Positions 26,536-34,926 of a DNA stretch of 64,000 nucleotides are shown piece by piece (within the stretch, counting starts at the first letter, position 1; every line of letters begins with the position of its first letter). The position numbers were made by a program, and so were the translations under genes. The DNA is from Sphingomonas sp. SRS2 (lineage in GTDB: Bacteria > Pseudomonadota > Alphaproteobacteria > Sphingomonadales > Sphingomonadaceae), in assembly GCF_000971055.1 (NCBI RefSeq), contig NZ_LARW01000061.1, positions 62,001 through 126,000 on the forward strand, read 5' to 3'. The notes under the pieces were generated by a model. That model did no database searches. It was not told the origin of the DNA and saw only the letters and a program-made list of their open reading frames with translations.

Positions 26536-27594
26536 ATGCTGATCACCTCACGGGATACGCGGCGCTGGGTGCTGCCCAAGGGCAATCGCATCAAGGGGCT
26601 GAAAAGCCACGAGGCCGCCAGCCACGAAGCCTATGAGGAAGCCGGGCTGGTCGGGATCGCCTGCCCCTTCGCGATCGGCACCTATCATTATCGCAAGAAT
26701 CGCAAGGACGGCACGTCGCGGCCGGCGATCGTCGACATCTTTCCTTTTTCGGTGACGAGCCAACTCGACTCATGGCCCGAACAGGGCGAACGCGATCTGC
26801 GCTGGTTCACCCCAGCCGACGCCGCCGACGCGGTCGACGAGCCCGAGCTCAAGGACATTCTCTCTACCTTCCAGCCCCCGGTCTGGAATCCGGGCTTCAC
26901 CGAACGCCTCGTCACGGCCGCCCGCCGCCATACAGCAGAAAGGTTCACCATCGTGCGCTGGTTCCAGGCATTGCTGCCCAAGCAGGGCAATTTCTTCGCG
27001 CAGTTCGAGGCGCATGCCGCGCTGAGCGTCGCCGCCGCCGACGCGCTCGGCAAGCTGTTGCAGGGCGGATCGGACATGCCGCTGCACTGTCAGGAGATAT
27101 TCGATCGCGAAAATGACGCCGACGACATCATCCGCGACGTGCTCGTCGATGTCCGCAAGACGCTGATCACCCCGTTCGACCGTACCGCGATCACCAGCCT
27201 GATCGGCTCGATGGACGACGCGATCGATCAGATGAACCAGACCGCCAAGGCGATCACTCTCTACGAGCTCAAGGAGTTCGAACCGCAGATGCGCGACATG
27301 GCCGGAATCATCGTCGAGGCCGCGCGCATCACCGCCGATGCGATGCCGCTGCTGCGCGACCTGGGCCGCAACGCGACGCGGCTGCACAGCCTTACCGAAC
27401 GGATCGTCAAGCTGGAGGGCCATGCCGACGAAATTCACGACGCAGGCCTCAAGCTGCTGTTCAAAGCGAAGGGCGAAAAATCGCCGATGGCGTTCATCAT
27501 CGGCCGTGAAATCTACAGCCATCTCGAGAAGATCACCGACCGGTTCGAGGATGTCGCCAACGAGATTCAGGGCCTCGTGCTCGATCACGCCTGA
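26536..27594 (+). CDS. NUDIX hydrolase fused in frame to DUF47 (PhoU-like) phosphate regulator
   Basis: The first about 130 residues form a NUDIX domain of the diphosphoinositol-polyphosphate hydrolase type (LPKGNRIKG, SHEAYEEAGLVG). From about residue 140 the protein is a typical DUF47/PhoU-like helical protein (VRWFQALLPKQGNFF, LITPFDRTAITSLIGSMDDAID), usually a separate partner of PiT transporters. ATG 26536 truncates the first NUDIX strand. The homologous RNIRQIAVLPYR lies upstream in the same frame with no ATG, GTG or TTG. An internal GTG at 26953 with AGAAAGG before it could start DUF47 alone. The stop overlaps the pit start (TGATG). Confidence 0.8.
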   Translation: MLITSRDTRRWVLPKGNRIKGLKSHEAASHEAYEEAGLVGIACPFAIGTYHYRKNRKDGTSRPAIVDIFPFSVTSQLDSWPEQGERDLRWFTPADAADAVDEPELKDILSTFQPPVWNPGFTERLVTAARRHTAERFTIVRWFQALLPKQGNFFAQFEAHAALSVAAADALGKLLQGGSDMPLHCQEIFDRENDADDIIRDVLVDVRKTLITPFDRTAITSLIGSMDDAIDQMNQTAKAITLYELKEFEPQMRDMAGIIVEAARITADAMPLLRDLGRNATRLHSLTERIVKLEGHADEIHDAGLKLLFKAKGEKSPMAFIIGREIYSHLEKITDRFEDVANEIQGLVLDHA

Positions 27595-28595
27595 TGGACG
27601 CCACTTTAGCCTTTCCGTTGCTGGTCGCGCTCGTCGTCGTCGCGCTGGCCTTCGACTTCCTCAACGGCCTGCACGACGCCGCCAATTCGATCGCGACCGT
27701 GGTGTCGACCCGGGTGCTCAAGCCGCATCACGCGGTGATGATGGCGGCCTTCTTCAATTTCTTCGCCTTCTTCATATTCGGCGTCCATGTCGCGGAGACA
27801 ATCGGCAAGGGCATCATCAACCCGGACCTCATCACGCCACAGGTCATTTTCGGCGCGCTGATGGGCGCGATAAGCTGGAATGTGATCACCTGGATGGTCG
27901 GCATCCCTTCCTCGTCGAGTCACGCGCTGATCGGCGGATTGCTCGGCGCGGGTATCGCCAAGGCGGGTTTCGACGCCGTGGTGTTGCACGGCGTGCTCAA
28001 GACCAGCTTCGCGATCGTACTATCGCCGACGATCGGCATGGTCCTGGCCCTGCTGCTCGTCCTGATCACCAGCTGGGTTTTCGTGCGAACCTCGCCCACC
28101 ACGGCCGACAAGCGCTATCGGCGGCTGCAGCTGGTGTCCTCGGCACTCTACTCGCTCGGCCACGGCGGTAACGACGCGCAAAAGACGATGGGGATCATCG
28201 CCGTGTTGCTCTATTCGCAGGGCATGCTGGGGGCGGACTTCTACGTCCCTTTCTGGGTGGTCATCTCCTGTTACGTCACCCTGGCAATGGGCACGCTGAT
28301 GGGCGGATGGAAAATCGTCCACACCATGGGGTCCAAAATCACCCGTCTGACCCCGGCGCAGGGCTTCTGCGCGGAGACCGGCGGCGCGATCACCCTGTTC
28401 GGAGCAACCCTGCTCGGCATTCCCGTCTCGACCACGCACACGATCACCGGCGCAATCGTCGGGGTCGGTTCGTCGCGGCGGCTTTCGGCGGTGCGCTGGA
28501 ACGTTGCGAGCAGCATCGTCGTCGCCTGGGTGCTCACCCTTCCTGCCGCCGCCGCAATCGGCGCGACCTTCTATCTGCTGGCAGGGCTCTTTTAG
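27594..28595 (+). CDS. pit: PiT family inorganic phosphate transporter
   Basis: This 333-residue integral membrane protein has the duplicated PiT signature GLHDAANSIATVV near the N-terminus and LGHGGNDAQKTMG in the second half. About ten hydrophobic helices are visible. It imports phosphate as a metal-phosphate complex with protons. Translational coupling to the NUDIX-DUF47 gene supports regulation by the DUF47 part. Confidence 0.93.
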   Translation: MDATLAFPLLVALVVVALAFDFLNGLHDAANSIATVVSTRVLKPHHAVMMAAFFNFFAFFIFGVHVAETIGKGIINPDLITPQVIFGALMGAISWNVITWMVGIPSSSSHALIGGLLGAGIAKAGFDAVVLHGVLKTSFAIVLSPTIGMVLALLLVLITSWVFVRTSPTTADKRYRRLQLVSSALYSLGHGGNDAQKTMGIIAVLLYSQGMLGADFYVPFWVVISCYVTLAMGTLMGGWKIVHTMGSKITRLTPAQGFCAETGGAITLFGATLLGIPVSTTHTITGAIVGVGSSRRLSAVRWNVASSIVVAWVLTLPAAAAIGATFYLLAGLF

Positions 28596-28721
28596 AGATC
28601 GACCTTCCCGCGACGTCCAGGTTGCGTGCTCTTCTCAAGCCGGCTGACAATGATCTGGCGGCTGCCGCCGCACGTTGTGCTATCATGCGCCCGATTGACT
28701 TCCGACCAGTCAGAACATATT

Positions 28722-28735
28722 TTACTCGGTAGTAA
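28722..28735. promoter_or_regulatory. Palindromic operator upstream of the acyl-CoA dehydrogenase operon
   Basis: The arms TTACT and AGTAA flank CGGT, inside a wider TTTACT-N8-AGTAAA repeat. It lies 23 bp upstream of the first codon of the beta-oxidation operon and looks like a TetR-family operator. The TetR gene at 32692-33336 is the nearest candidate regulator. Confidence 0.45.
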
Positions 28736-28758
28736 GTAAAGCGCGAGGCGATATCATC

Positions 28759-29880
28759 CTGTCCGAAACCCAGACCGCCATTCACGAAGCGGTTCGCGCC
28801 TTCGCGCAGGAACAGATACGCCCGCGAAGCGTCGAGTTCGAGGCGGCCAGGGGCTATCCCGAGGGGCTGTTCGAGCAACTGGCGGGGCTCGGCCTGATGG
28901 GCATGGTCGCGCCCGAATCTGTCGGCGGCGCGGCTGCGGATTATGTCTCCTACGCGCTGTCTCTTATCGAAATCGCCGCGGCGGACGGTCCGCTTTCGAC
29001 GATCATTTCGATCCAAAACAGCCTGCTGGTCGGCGGCTTGCTCAAGGAAGGCAGCGAGGCACAGCAGGCACGCTTCCTTCCCGACCTGATCAGCGGCCGG
29101 ATGATCGGGGCGTTCGCGCTGACCGAGACCGACGCCGGGTCCGACGCCGCCGCGCTGCGCACCCGCGCGACGAAGGTGGAGGGCGGCTGGAAACTCGACG
29201 GGGCCAAGCAGTTCATCACCTCGGGCAAGATCGCTGGCGTCGCGATGGTCTTTGCCGTCACCGACCCGCAAGCCGGCAAGAAAGGCATCTCGGCCTTCCT
29301 CGTCCCCACCGACAAACCGGGCTATTCGGTCGACAAGGTCGAGCATAAGCTCGGTCAGGCCGCGTCAGACACCTGCGCGATCCGCTTCGAAGACCTATTT
29401 GTCGAAGATGATCTGCTGTTCGGCGATGAAGGGCGCGGCCTCAACATCGCGCTGGCCAATCTGGAGCAGGGACGGATCGGCATCGCCGCGCAATGCGTCG
29501 GCATGGCGCAGGCCGCGCTCGAAATCGCGACCGCCTATGCACGCGACCGCAAAAGCTTCGGCAAGCCGATCATCGAGCATCAGGCGGTGGGCTTCCGTCT
29601 CGCCGATCTTGCCACCCGGCTCGAGGCGGCGCGCCATCTCGTGCTGCACGCCGCGAGCTGCAAGGATGCCGGCCTGCCGTGCCTTAAGGAGGCCTCGATG
29701 GCCAAGCTGTTCGCGTCGGAGGTCGCCGAGGCGATCGTCTCCGGGGCAATTCAGACGCTCGGCGGCTATGGCTATCTCGAAGAATTCGGGCTCGCGAAAA
29801 TCTATCGCGATGTCCGCGTCTGCCAGATTTATGAGGGCACATCCGATATCCAGCGGATGGTGATCGCCCGCGCACTGTAA
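28759..29880 (+). CDS. Acyl-CoA dehydrogenase with non-canonical start
   Basis: This is an FAD-dependent acyl-CoA dehydrogenase for the first step of beta-oxidation. Motifs are ALTETDAGSDAAALRTRA, KQFITSGKIAG, RKSFGKPIIEHQAVGFRLADL and the C-terminal QIYEGTSDIQRM with the catalytic Glu. The conserved N-terminus SETQTAIHEAVRAFAQEQIRP lies upstream of the first ATG (28897) in the same frame. The gene must therefore start near 28756-28759, where only ATC and CTG are available, after a GAGG site. From CTG the length is 373 residues, normal for the family. It heads an operon with thiolase, SDR and enoyl-CoA hydratase. Confidence 0.85.
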   Translation: MSETQTAIHEAVRAFAQEQIRPRSVEFEAARGYPEGLFEQLAGLGLMGMVAPESVGGAAADYVSYALSLIEIAAADGPLSTIISIQNSLLVGGLLKEGSEAQQARFLPDLISGRMIGAFALTETDAGSDAAALRTRATKVEGGWKLDGAKQFITSGKIAGVAMVFAVTDPQAGKKGISAFLVPTDKPGYSVDKVEHKLGQAASDTCAIRFEDLFVEDDLLFGDEGRGLNIALANLEQGRIGIAAQCVGMAQAALEIATAYARDRKSFGKPIIEHQAVGFRLADLATRLEAARHLVLHAASCKDAGLPCLKEASMAKLFASEVAEAIVSGAIQTLGGYGYLEEFGLAKIYRDVRVCQIYEGTSDIQRMVIARAL

Positions 29881-29890
29881 GGAATCGACC

Positions 29891-31075
29891 ATGAGCAACG
29901 ATCCCGTCGTCATCGCCTCCTACGCCCGTACGCCGATGGGCGGCTTCCAGGGCGCTCTGTCGGGCGCTTCGGCCACCCAGCTTGGCGCAGCCGCGGTCAA
30001 GGCCGCTGTCGAGCGCGCCAAGGTCGATCCCGACAAGGTCGAGCAGATCTTCATGGGCTGCGTCCTTCCCGCCGGCCTCGGTCAGGCACCAGCGCGTCAG
30101 GCGGCTCTCGGCGCCGGCCTGCCCAAGTCGGTCGCGGCGACCACCGTCAACAAGATGTGCGGTTCGGGCATGCAGGCCGCGATCATGGCGCATGACGCGC
30201 TTGCCGCCGGCAGCGCCGACATCATCGTCGCAGGCGGCATGGAGAGCATGACCAATGCGCCCTACCTGCTCGCCAAGCATCGCGGCGGCGCGCGCATCGG
30301 CCATGACGTCATCAAGGACTCGATGTATCTCGACGGACTTGAGGATGCCTATGATCCTGGCAAGCTGATGGGCTCCTTCGCCGAGGATTCCGCCCGCGGT
30401 TATCAGTTCACCCGCGAAGCGCAGGACGAATATGCGATCCGCTCGCTGAGCCGCGCCAATGCGGCGATCGACAGCGGCGCGTTCGACCGCGAAGTCGTGC
30501 CTGTCTCCCTGGAGACGCGCGGCGGCACCGTCGTCGTCGACAAGGACGAGCAGCCCGGCAAGGCGCGCCCCGACAAGATCCCGTCGCTCAAGCCCGCCTT
30601 CGCCAAGGACGGCACGATCACCGCCGCCAACGCCTCTTCGATCTCTGACGGCGCCGCCGCGCTGGTGATGACGCGCGAGAGCGTGGCAAAGGAACTTGGC
30701 CTGCCGGTCGTGGCGAAAGTCGTATCGCATGCGGCGCACGCGCATGAGCCCGGCCTGTTTACAACCGCGCCGGTGCCTGCAATACGCAAGGCGCTGGCCA
30801 AGGCGGGCTGGTCGGTGGACGATGTCGACTTGTTCGAGGTCAACGAGGCATTTGCGGTGGTCGCGATGATCGCCGCCAGGGATTTGAACATTCCGGCCGA
30901 AAAGCTCAACGTCAATGGCGGCGCCTGTGCGCTCGGTCATCCGATCGGAGCAAGCGGCGCGCGGGTGATCGCCACGCTGCTTGGGGCGTTGGAAACTCGT
31001 GGGCTTAAGCGCGGTGTCGCGAGCCTGTGCATCGGCGGCGGCGAAGCCACCGCGTTTGCAGTCGAACTGGTCTGA
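29891..31075 (+). CDS. Acetyl-CoA C-acyltransferase (thiolase)
   Basis: This 394-residue thiolase has nucleophilic Cys in NKMCGSGMQAA, His in NEAFAVVA and GHPIGASGARV, and the second Cys in SLCIGGGEATAFA. It catalyses thiolytic cleavage of 3-ketoacyl-CoA or the reverse Claisen condensation. It is 10 bp downstream of the acyl-CoA dehydrogenase and acts as the last step of the same spiral. Whether it prefers acetoacetyl-CoA or longer chains cannot be told. Confidence 0.93.
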   Translation: MSNDPVVIASYARTPMGGFQGALSGASATQLGAAAVKAAVERAKVDPDKVEQIFMGCVLPAGLGQAPARQAALGAGLPKSVAATTVNKMCGSGMQAAIMAHDALAAGSADIIVAGGMESMTNAPYLLAKHRGGARIGHDVIKDSMYLDGLEDAYDPGKLMGSFAEDSARGYQFTREAQDEYAIRSLSRANAAIDSGAFDREVVPVSLETRGGTVVVDKDEQPGKARPDKIPSLKPAFAKDGTITAANASSISDGAAALVMTRESVAKELGLPVVAKVVSHAAHAHEPGLFTTAPVPAIRKALAKAGWSVDDVDLFEVNEAFAVVAMIAARDLNIPAEKLNVNGGACALGHPIGASGARVIATLLGALETRGLKRGVASLCIGGGEATAFAVELV

Positions 31076-31089
31076 AGAGGGAAGATATA

Positions 31090-31851
31090 ATGGATGTGCA
31101 AGGCGTAGCGGCGGTCGTCACCGGTGGAGCATCGGGGCTGGGTGGTGAGACCGCCCGCATGCTTGCGGCCAATGGGGCGAAGGTCACGATTTTCGACCTC
31201 AATGCCGAAGAGGGCGCGAAGACCGCGGCCGAAATCGGCGGTCAGTTCGTGTCGGTCAACGTCGCCGATGATGCGAGTGTCGCTGCCGGGCTGGAGGAAG
31301 CCGAGAAGCAGCACGGCGTCGCCCGTATCCTGGTCAATTGTGCGGGCATCGCCCCGCCCTCCCGCATCGTCAGCAAGGACGGCAGCCCACATGCGCTCGA
31401 TCTTTACCGCAAGGTGATCGAGATCAATCTGATCGGCACCTTCAATACTCTGTCGAAATTCGCCGCCCGCTTGATCGCCGCCGATCCGGTCGGCGAGGAG
31501 CGCGGCGTCATCGTCAACACCGCTTCGGTCGCCGCCTATGACGGCCAGGTCGGACAGGCCGCCTATGCCTCGTCCAAGGCCGGCGTCGTCGGCCTGACCC
31601 TATGCGCGGCGCGCGACCTTGCCCAGCACAAGATTCGGGTAATGACGATCGCGCCGGGCATCTTCATGACTCCGATGTCGAAGGGCCTTCCACAGGCGGC
31701 GCAGGATTCGCTGGGCCAGCAGGTGCCGCATCCCAGCCGCCTCGGCGACCCAGGGGAATATGCCCAGCTGGTCGAAGCGATCGTCCGCAACCCGATGCTC
31801 AATGGCGAGGTCATTCGCCTCGACGGTGCGATCCGGATGGCGCCGCGATGA
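31090..31851 (+). CDS. SDR, HSD10-like 3-hydroxyacyl-CoA dehydrogenase
   Basis: This 253-residue short-chain dehydrogenase begins with the NAD-binding motif TGGASGLGG (residues 12-20). It has NCAGIA and the catalytic YASSK preceded by NTASVAAYDGQVGQ. The sequence resembles type-10 17-beta-hydroxysteroid/3-hydroxy-2-methylbutyryl-CoA dehydrogenases. ATG 31090 was chosen for its GAGGGAAG ribosome site; the frame is open further upstream over the thiolase end. It lies between thiolase and enoyl-CoA hydratase, fitting step three of beta-oxidation. Confidence 0.9.
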   Translation: MDVQGVAAVVTGGASGLGGETARMLAANGAKVTIFDLNAEEGAKTAAEIGGQFVSVNVADDASVAAGLEEAEKQHGVARILVNCAGIAPPSRIVSKDGSPHALDLYRKVIEINLIGTFNTLSKFAARLIAADPVGEERGVIVNTASVAAYDGQVGQAAYASSKAGVVGLTLCAARDLAQHKIRVMTIAPGIFMTPMSKGLPQAAQDSLGQQVPHPSRLGDPGEYAQLVEAIVRNPMLNGEVIRLDGAIRMAPR

Positions 31852-32639
31852 GCGCCGCCACCCTCCTGTTCGAACGCGACGGCGCAATCGCACGGATCAC
31901 GTTCAATCGCCCGGAGGCCGCGAACACCATCAATCTCGCGCTCAGCAAGGCCCTGGTCGAAGCGGCGATCGAATGCGACACCAATACCGATATCCGCTGC
32001 GTCGTCCTGACCGGCGTGGGCAAGATGTTCTGCGCTGGCGGCGACATCGGGGTGATGGCGGCGGCGGGTGAAAAGGTCGGCCCGCGCGTCGGCGAGCTCG
32101 CCAGCATCCTGCACATGGCGGTCTCGCGTTTCGCGCGGATGAACAAGCCTCTGCTCACTCTCGTCAACGGCCCCGCGGCCGGCGCGGGCTATGGTCTCGC
32201 GATCGGTGGCGATATCGTGCTCGCCGCGCGCTCGGCCACCTTTACCGCGGCCTATGGCGCGCTGGGCGTCAGCCCTGATGGCGGGCTGACCTGGCTGCTG
32301 CCGCGCCTCGTCGGTCTGCGCCGCGCGCAGGAGATCATCATTTCCAACCGCCGGGTGGACGCCGAGGAAGCCGAGCGTATCGGAATCATCACCCGCGCGG
32401 TCGATGACGACGCGCTGGCGGAGGAAGGCGCAAAGGTCGCGAACCGGCTCGCCCAGTCGGCGATGGGAGCGATCGGCACGTCGCGCGCCCTGCTGCTCGG
32501 CGCCTTCGCCAACGGCATTGAAAGCCAGCTCGAACTCGAAGCGCGTGGAATCGCCGCCAACATCGGCAGTGCCGAAGGGCGCGAAGGCGTCGCCGCTTTC
32601 ATGGCCAAGCGAAAGCCCGATTTCAGCGGCGCCGGATGA
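31848..32639 (+). CDS. Enoyl-CoA hydratase/isomerase family protein
   Basis: This 263-residue crotonase-fold protein has oxyanion-hole segments FCAGGDIG and NGPAAGAGYGLAIGGD, and the active-site region LGVSPDGGLTWLLPRLVG. The catalytic Glu pair of classical hydratases is not obvious at the second position (Asp-Gly-Gly). A hydratase, isomerase or related activity all remain possible. The ATG overlaps the SDR stop by 4 nt. It is the last gene of the beta-oxidation operon. Confidence 0.88.
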   Translation: MSAATLLFERDGAIARITFNRPEAANTINLALSKALVEAAIECDTNTDIRCVVLTGVGKMFCAGGDIGVMAAAGEKVGPRVGELASILHMAVSRFARMNKPLLTLVNGPAAGAGYGLAIGGDIVLAARSATFTAAYGALGVSPDGGLTWLLPRLVGLRRAQEIIISNRRVDAEEAERIGIITRAVDDDALAEEGAKVANRLAQSAMGAIGTSRALLLGAFANGIESQLELEARGIAANIGSAEGREGVAAFMAKRKPDFSGAG

Positions 32640-32672
32640 CCTTCGCCCTGGCTTCGCGGCAAATCCGGGAAA

Positions 32673-32690
32673 GGGCGGTCTGAACCGCCC
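32673..32690. terminator. Hairpin between convergent enoyl-CoA hydratase and TetR genes
   Basis: Perfect 7-bp arms GGGCGGT and ACCGCCC enclose the loop CTGA. It sits in the 52-bp gap between convergent genes, so a bidirectional terminator is likely, although no T-run is present. Confidence 0.5.
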
Positions 32691-32691
32691 G

Positions 32692-33336
32692 TTACAGGCC
32701 GAGGACCATCCGCACCGCCAGGTCGACCTGTGCCCTGAAGGCGGCATCGGTTCCGGCCTTGTCTTCCTTCCCGGCTTTTTCGAGCAGCAACCGCTGATGG
32801 CGGTCGCCCATCACCAGATGCATGAACGCCTCGGCGCGTAGCCGGGCGTCGTCCCCGCCCATCACGCGCGACAGGATATTCTCGATCACTGCGATCGACC
32901 GCGCCGGCCCGACATCGTAGAAATCGGCGCCGAGCTGCGGGAAGCGCTGCATCTCGCCCAACAGCATGCGATAGAGATCGAGGACATGCTGCTCGCGCAC
33001 CGCGTCGGCGAACACCCAGCCGAACTCGGTCAGGGCGACGCGCGCTTCCTCGATGCTCGCTGCGGGCGGATGCTCGTTCACCGCATAGATTTGCGCGCAA
33101 TGTCGATTGATCGCGGCGAGAAAGAGCGCCTCCTTGTCGGCGAACTTGCGGTAGATCGTCATCTTAGAGATGCCCGCGCAGGCCGCGATCCGGTCCATCG
33201 ACGCGGCCGCGAAGCCCTCGGCCTGGAAGACCTTGAGCGCCGCGTCGAGGACCTTGGCGCGCGTTGCGATCCCACGATCGCGCCGGGCATCGCCAGTGCC
33301 GTTCGGCGCGGTCATATCGTCCTGCCGATAGGCCAT
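32692..33336 (-). CDS. TetR/AcrR family transcriptional regulator
   Basis: The protein has about 214 residues from ATG 33336. The N-terminal helix-turn-helix is ATRAKVLDAALKVFQAEGFAA then MDRIAACAGISKMTIYRKFADKEALF. The C-terminal ligand domain is of the AefR-like/TetR_C type. A second ATG at 33315 has an AGGAC site and may be the real start. It follows the P450 gene by 5 bp on the same strand. It may control the P450 or the convergent beta-oxidation operon. Confidence 0.88.
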   Translation of the reverse strand: MAYRQDDMTAPNGTGDARRDRGIATRAKVLDAALKVFQAEGFAAASMDRIAACAGISKMTIYRKFADKEALFLAAINRHCAQIYAVNEHPPAASIEEARVALTEFGWVFADAVREQHVLDLYRMLLGEMQRFPQLGADFYDVGPARSIAVIENILSRVMGGDDARLRAEAFMHLVMGDRHQRLLLEKAGKEDKAGTDAAFRAQVDLAVRMVLGL

Positions 33337-33341
33337 CCGTC

Positions 33342-34553
33342 TCAATCTAGCCGGGGCCGCGGCGTGAAAGCCACCTGCACCTCGGGAATATAGCAATAAT
33401 CGCCCCCGCCGAACTGATAGACCGGCTTCCCCGACACGACATGCATGTCGGGCAGGGCATCCAGCAATTCCTCGAGCAGCACCTTCATCTCCATCCGCGC
33501 GAGCGGTGCGCCGGGGCAGACATGGATGCCGAAGCCGAAGCTGAGATGGCGGCTGTTCTCGCGGTCCATGTCGAACTCGGCCGGGCGGTCGAATACAGCG
33601 GGATCGCGATTGGCGGCGGCCCAGCCCATATAGACGTCCTCGCCCGCCGGTATCTCGGCTCCGTCGATCTCGACCGCTTTCGTAGTGCGGCGGAAGAAGC
33701 CGTAAAAAGGCGGCCGCAGGCGCAGCACCTCCTCGATCGCGCGCGGGATCAGGGCGGGTTCGGCGCGCAGCCGGTCGCGAAGCTCGGGACGCGAGAAGAC
33801 CTCATAGATCATGCTCGCCATTGCCGAGGTGGTGCTGTGATGGCCCGCGCCGAGGAAGGCCGCGAGCAGGACGACATAGTCATCGTCGTCGAGCGGCTGT
33901 CCCTCGATCTCCATGCCCGCGAGCGCGGTCATATAATCGTCGCGCGGCGCGCGCTTGCGCGCATGGACCTCGGCGACGGTCACTTCGCCGAACTCGGCCT
34001 GGCGCTGCCCAAACAGCGCGGGATCGCCCTGCGCGGCGAACATCGCGATCGCGCGCTTGCGGATCTCGGGGACATTCTCCTCGTCGATGCCGACCATATG
34101 GCAGATCGCCTCAGCGGGCACCGGCTCGGCAATCTCGCGGACGATGTCGCAGCGGCCACGTTCGATGAACTCGTTGATGTGGTGTCGTATATCGGCGCGG
34201 AGAAACGGCTCCATCGACTCGGGCGTCCGGCTGGTGATCGCGCCGTTGAAAATCGCCCGCCAGTGGCCATGGCGCGGCGGATCCATCTCCAGCGCGGGGA
34301 TCGGCTTACGCGGCAGCATCGGGCGCAGCACCTGCGGTTCCGACGAGAAGGTGCGATAGTCGGACATCGCCTTGCGGACGTCCTTATAGCTTAGCAGCAT
34401 GTGAAAACCCTGATGCTCCTCGCTTCGCGCAAACGGTCGGACATCGCGCACCGCATCGAACAGCTCCAGGCTCTCCGCCGGCGGCGTTGTGTAGCAGCTC
34501 CAGTCGCGGGTGCTGCCCGCGTCGGCCCGATCGGAGACATCGTTGAGGCTCAT
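33342..34553 (-). CDS. Cytochrome P450
   Basis: This bacterial class I-type P450 has about 403 residues. The I-helix motif is GAGHHSTTSAM, in which the usual acidic residue before Thr is His. EEVLRLRPP supplies ExxR, and FGFGIHVCPGAPLAR holds the heme-ligating Cys. ATG 34553 has an AAGGAG ribosome site 8 nt upstream. No ferredoxin or ferredoxin reductase gene is nearby, so redox partners must come from elsewhere. The substrate is unknown; the context suggests a xenobiotic, terpenoid or steroid. Confidence 0.92.
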   Translation of the reverse strand: MSLNDVSDRADAGSTRDWSCYTTPPAESLELFDAVRDVRPFARSEEHQGFHMLLSYKDVRKAMSDYRTFSSEPQVLRPMLPRKPIPALEMDPPRHGHWRAIFNGAITSRTPESMEPFLRADIRHHINEFIERGRCDIVREIAEPVPAEAICHMVGIDEENVPEIRKRAIAMFAAQGDPALFGQRQAEFGEVTVAEVHARKRAPRDDYMTALAGMEIEGQPLDDDDYVVLLAAFLGAGHHSTTSAMASMIYEVFSRPELRDRLRAEPALIPRAIEEVLRLRPPFYGFFRRTTKAVEIDGAEIPAGEDVYMGWAAANRDPAVFDRPAEFDMDRENSRHLSFGFGIHVCPGAPLARMEMKVLLEELLDALPDMHVVSGKPVYQFGGGDYCYIPEVQVAFTPRPRLD

Positions 34554-34829
34554 TCGCGCTCTCCTTCTTATCAACCAAAAGTGAGTCCAGTATCGCTGAT
34601 AGCCGCCGTGTTAATTACGATTTTGCGAATCGCGACTGCAGTACTGCATACACTTAAAAAGATATGTGACGATAGGGTATCAATTCTTTGATACGGTTTT
34701 TCTGTGTGTTGCGGATGGCGCCGCGCAACGAGGGGACGATGCGATTCCCAGAATGACAGAGGGACGGCGAAACCCTTGGAGCGGTTCCAGCGCATGACGG
34801 GCTTGGTTCGGCCAATATTATCGGACGCT
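34554..34829. other. Upstream region of the P450 gene
   Basis: No gene was seen. The stretch is comparatively AT-rich around 34600-34700 and holds the palindrome at 34677-34694, so it probably contains the P450 promoter. Confidence 0.45.
34677..34694. promoter_or_regulatory. 18-bp palindrome upstream of the P450 gene
   Basis: GTATCAA and TTGATAC are perfect arms around TTCT, about 125 bp before the P450 start. A T-run follows on the plus strand, so a terminator is an alternative. As an operator it would suit the adjacent MarR or TetR protein. Confidence 0.4.
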
Positions 34830-34926
34830 CGATGACGCGGTTCGCCCAGCTTTGCGGGGGCAAATCTCAAGGCGAGCGCCACCCCCGCCGCGCCCAACGG
34901 AATGTTGCTCAGGAAAATCCAGTGCC
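34830..34926 (-). pseudogene. Remnant of a DHA2-type MFS transporter
   Basis: On the minus strand, directly after the MarR stop codon, a frame encodes GHWIFLSNIPLGAAGVALAL followed by RFAPAKLGEPR. This resembles the membrane segment after helix six of EmrB/QacA-type drug transporters. Nothing of the rest of the transporter is present on either side. MarR-MFS pairs are common, so this is read as the leftover of a deleted efflux gene once controlled by the MarR protein. Confidence 0.55.

Noticed and set aside
26953-27594. DUF47 as an independent gene starting at GTG 26953
   Set aside because: Possible, but the uninterrupted frame with the NUDIX domain makes the fusion the simpler reading; kept as an alternative in the gene entry.
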